6,387 nucleotides of DNA from an uncultured Lachnospiraceae bacterium (GTDB lineage: Bacteria; Bacillota; Clostridia; Lachnospirales; Lachnospiraceae), in contig CAMAHO010000128.1 of assembly GCA_945834545.1 (NCBI GenBank), positions 1-6,387 on the forward strand. Reading direction: 5' to 3'. Position numbers and translations under genes: made by a program. Positions 5,903 through 6,387 of this stretch are shown one piece after another; positions within the stretch are counted from its first letter, which is position 1, and every line of letters starts with the position of its first letter. The notes under the pieces were generated by a model. It ran no database searches and had not been told where the DNA came from. It saw nothing but the letters and a program-made list of their open reading frames with translations.

Positions 5903-6387
5903 TCTGTTTCCTCTCCTTTCTGCTGTGTTTCTTGTGTTTCTTGCGTTTCTTGTGTTTCTTGTACTTCCTGAGCTTTCTGTTCTTTGTCTATGCTCTCTTT
6001 TTTGTCCTTAAAAGGCTCTGTTTCTTCACCATAGAAACGATGCTTACATCCGGCGTCCTCACAATTCATACAATCCTCTGAGCAACCGGAACCGATACGG
6101 GAAACATCCTTTCCCGCCTTTTTCCCACTAATCTTCAAATAGTTTTGAAATGCCGTTAACAGAGCAAGCACGAAGAATGCCCCCGGTGCCAAAACGAAAA
6201 TATTGATCGTTGTGTAGGAAGCCGGCATAACGGAATAATCAAAGATTGTCCCTGCGCCAAACAACTCTCGCACTGCACCGATACTGGTAAGTCCCAGGGT
6301 AAAGCCAAGGCCCATTCCTATTCCGTCAAACAGGGAAGGAATGGGAGGATTGGAGTAGGCAAAGCTCTCTGCTCTTCCCAGGATGAT
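5890..6387 (-). CDS. rnfE: Rnf complex subunit E, 3' part (5' end beyond the window)
   Basis: The open frame continues to the right edge, so the gene is truncated there; the ATG at 6315 is internal. The visible 165 codons begin with IILGRAESFAYSN, right after the point where the family NC motif should lie, so that cysteine is just outside. SLFDGIGMGLGFTLGLTSIGAVRELFGAGTIF-type blocks and a last membrane helix near INIFVLAPGAFFVLALLTAF identify RnfE, the paralogue and partner of RnfA. After the last helix a hydrophilic tail of about 75 residues follows, much longer than the proteobacterial RnfE end as I know it. It contains a CX3CX2CX4C cluster (6046-6084), a charged stretch, and four QET repeats before the stop. 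The tail should lie in the cytoplasm by positive-inside reasoning, but this is inferred. The order E-A-B fits the rnfCDGEAB operon, with C, D and G expected upstream. Confidence 0.94.
   Translation of the reverse strand: MILGRAESFAYSNPPIPSLFDGIGMGLGFTLGLTSIGAVRELFGAGTIFDYSVMPASYTTINIFVLAPGAFFVLALLTAFQNYLKISGKKAGKDVSRIGSGCSEDCMNCEDAGCKHRFYGEETEPFKDKKESIDKEQKAQEVQETQETQETQETQQKGEETECKQ
5928..5963 (-). repeat. four tandem 9-bp units encoding QET repeats in the rnfE tail
   Basis: Four adjacent 9-bp units (TTTCTTGTG, TTTCTTGCG, TTTCTTGTG, TTTCTTGTA on the plus strand) differ only in their last two bases. Read on the minus strand each encodes Gln-Glu-Thr. Because the unit is a multiple of three, changes in copy number would keep the rnfE frame. 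The array ends about 26 bp upstream of the rnfA start codon. Confidence 0.85.

Overview
This window looks like chromosomal DNA from a low-to-moderate GC anaerobic Firmicute, most likely a Lachnospiraceae-type Clostridia. The evidence is an Rnf complex in clostridial gene order with a multi-ferredoxin RnfB, a SleB/CwlJ-type cell-wall hydrolase, a GH25-like protein with a long acidic linker, and strong GGAGG-type ribosome binding sites. The genus cannot be fixed from the sequence alone. No RNA gene, insertion sequence or CRISPR array is visible, and no stretch longer than 300 bases lacks a gene.

Layout, left to right. Positions 1-75 are a short GC-rich downstream flank with small direct repeats. 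A minus-strand threonine synthase gene (thrC, 76-1563) follows, with a GTG start and its own extended -10 promoter. A perfect dyad covers the promoter's -35 region. Upstream on the same strand is a SleB-like cell-wall hydrolase (1679-2332). A 160-bp divergent intergenic region separates it from a plus-strand gene (2493-3329). That gene encodes a protein with two AP2-like domains around a degenerate HNH-like core. Its 3' end overlaps by 29 bp the end of a convergent minus-strand gene for a membrane-anchored GH25-like protein (3301-4434). Two of that protein's expected catalytic acidic positions are substituted. Upstream on the minus strand are rnfB (4476-5282), rnfA (5318-5902) and the 3' part of rnfE (5890 to the window edge).

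How the genes work together. The order rnfE-rnfA-rnfB is the tail of the usual rnfCDGEAB operon, so C, D and G should lie to the right of the window. Rnf is a membrane ion pump that couples ferredoxin oxidation to NAD+ reduction. The GH25-like gene follows rnfB after 41 nt with no visible terminator, so it is probably the last gene of the same transcript. A good rho-independent terminator for that transcript lies at 3186-3215, inside the coding sequence of the convergent AP2/HNH-like gene. thrC (amino-acid biosynthesis) and the SleB-like gene (peptidoglycan) appear to be separate units.

Nothing here is clearly an undescribed multi-gene system. The most unusual items are the AP2-HNH-AP2 protein that seems to have lost its nuclease residues, the GH25-like protein with an altered active site tied to the rnf operon, the terminator buried in an opposing gene, and the cysteine-rich, repeat-bearing C-terminal tail of RnfE.
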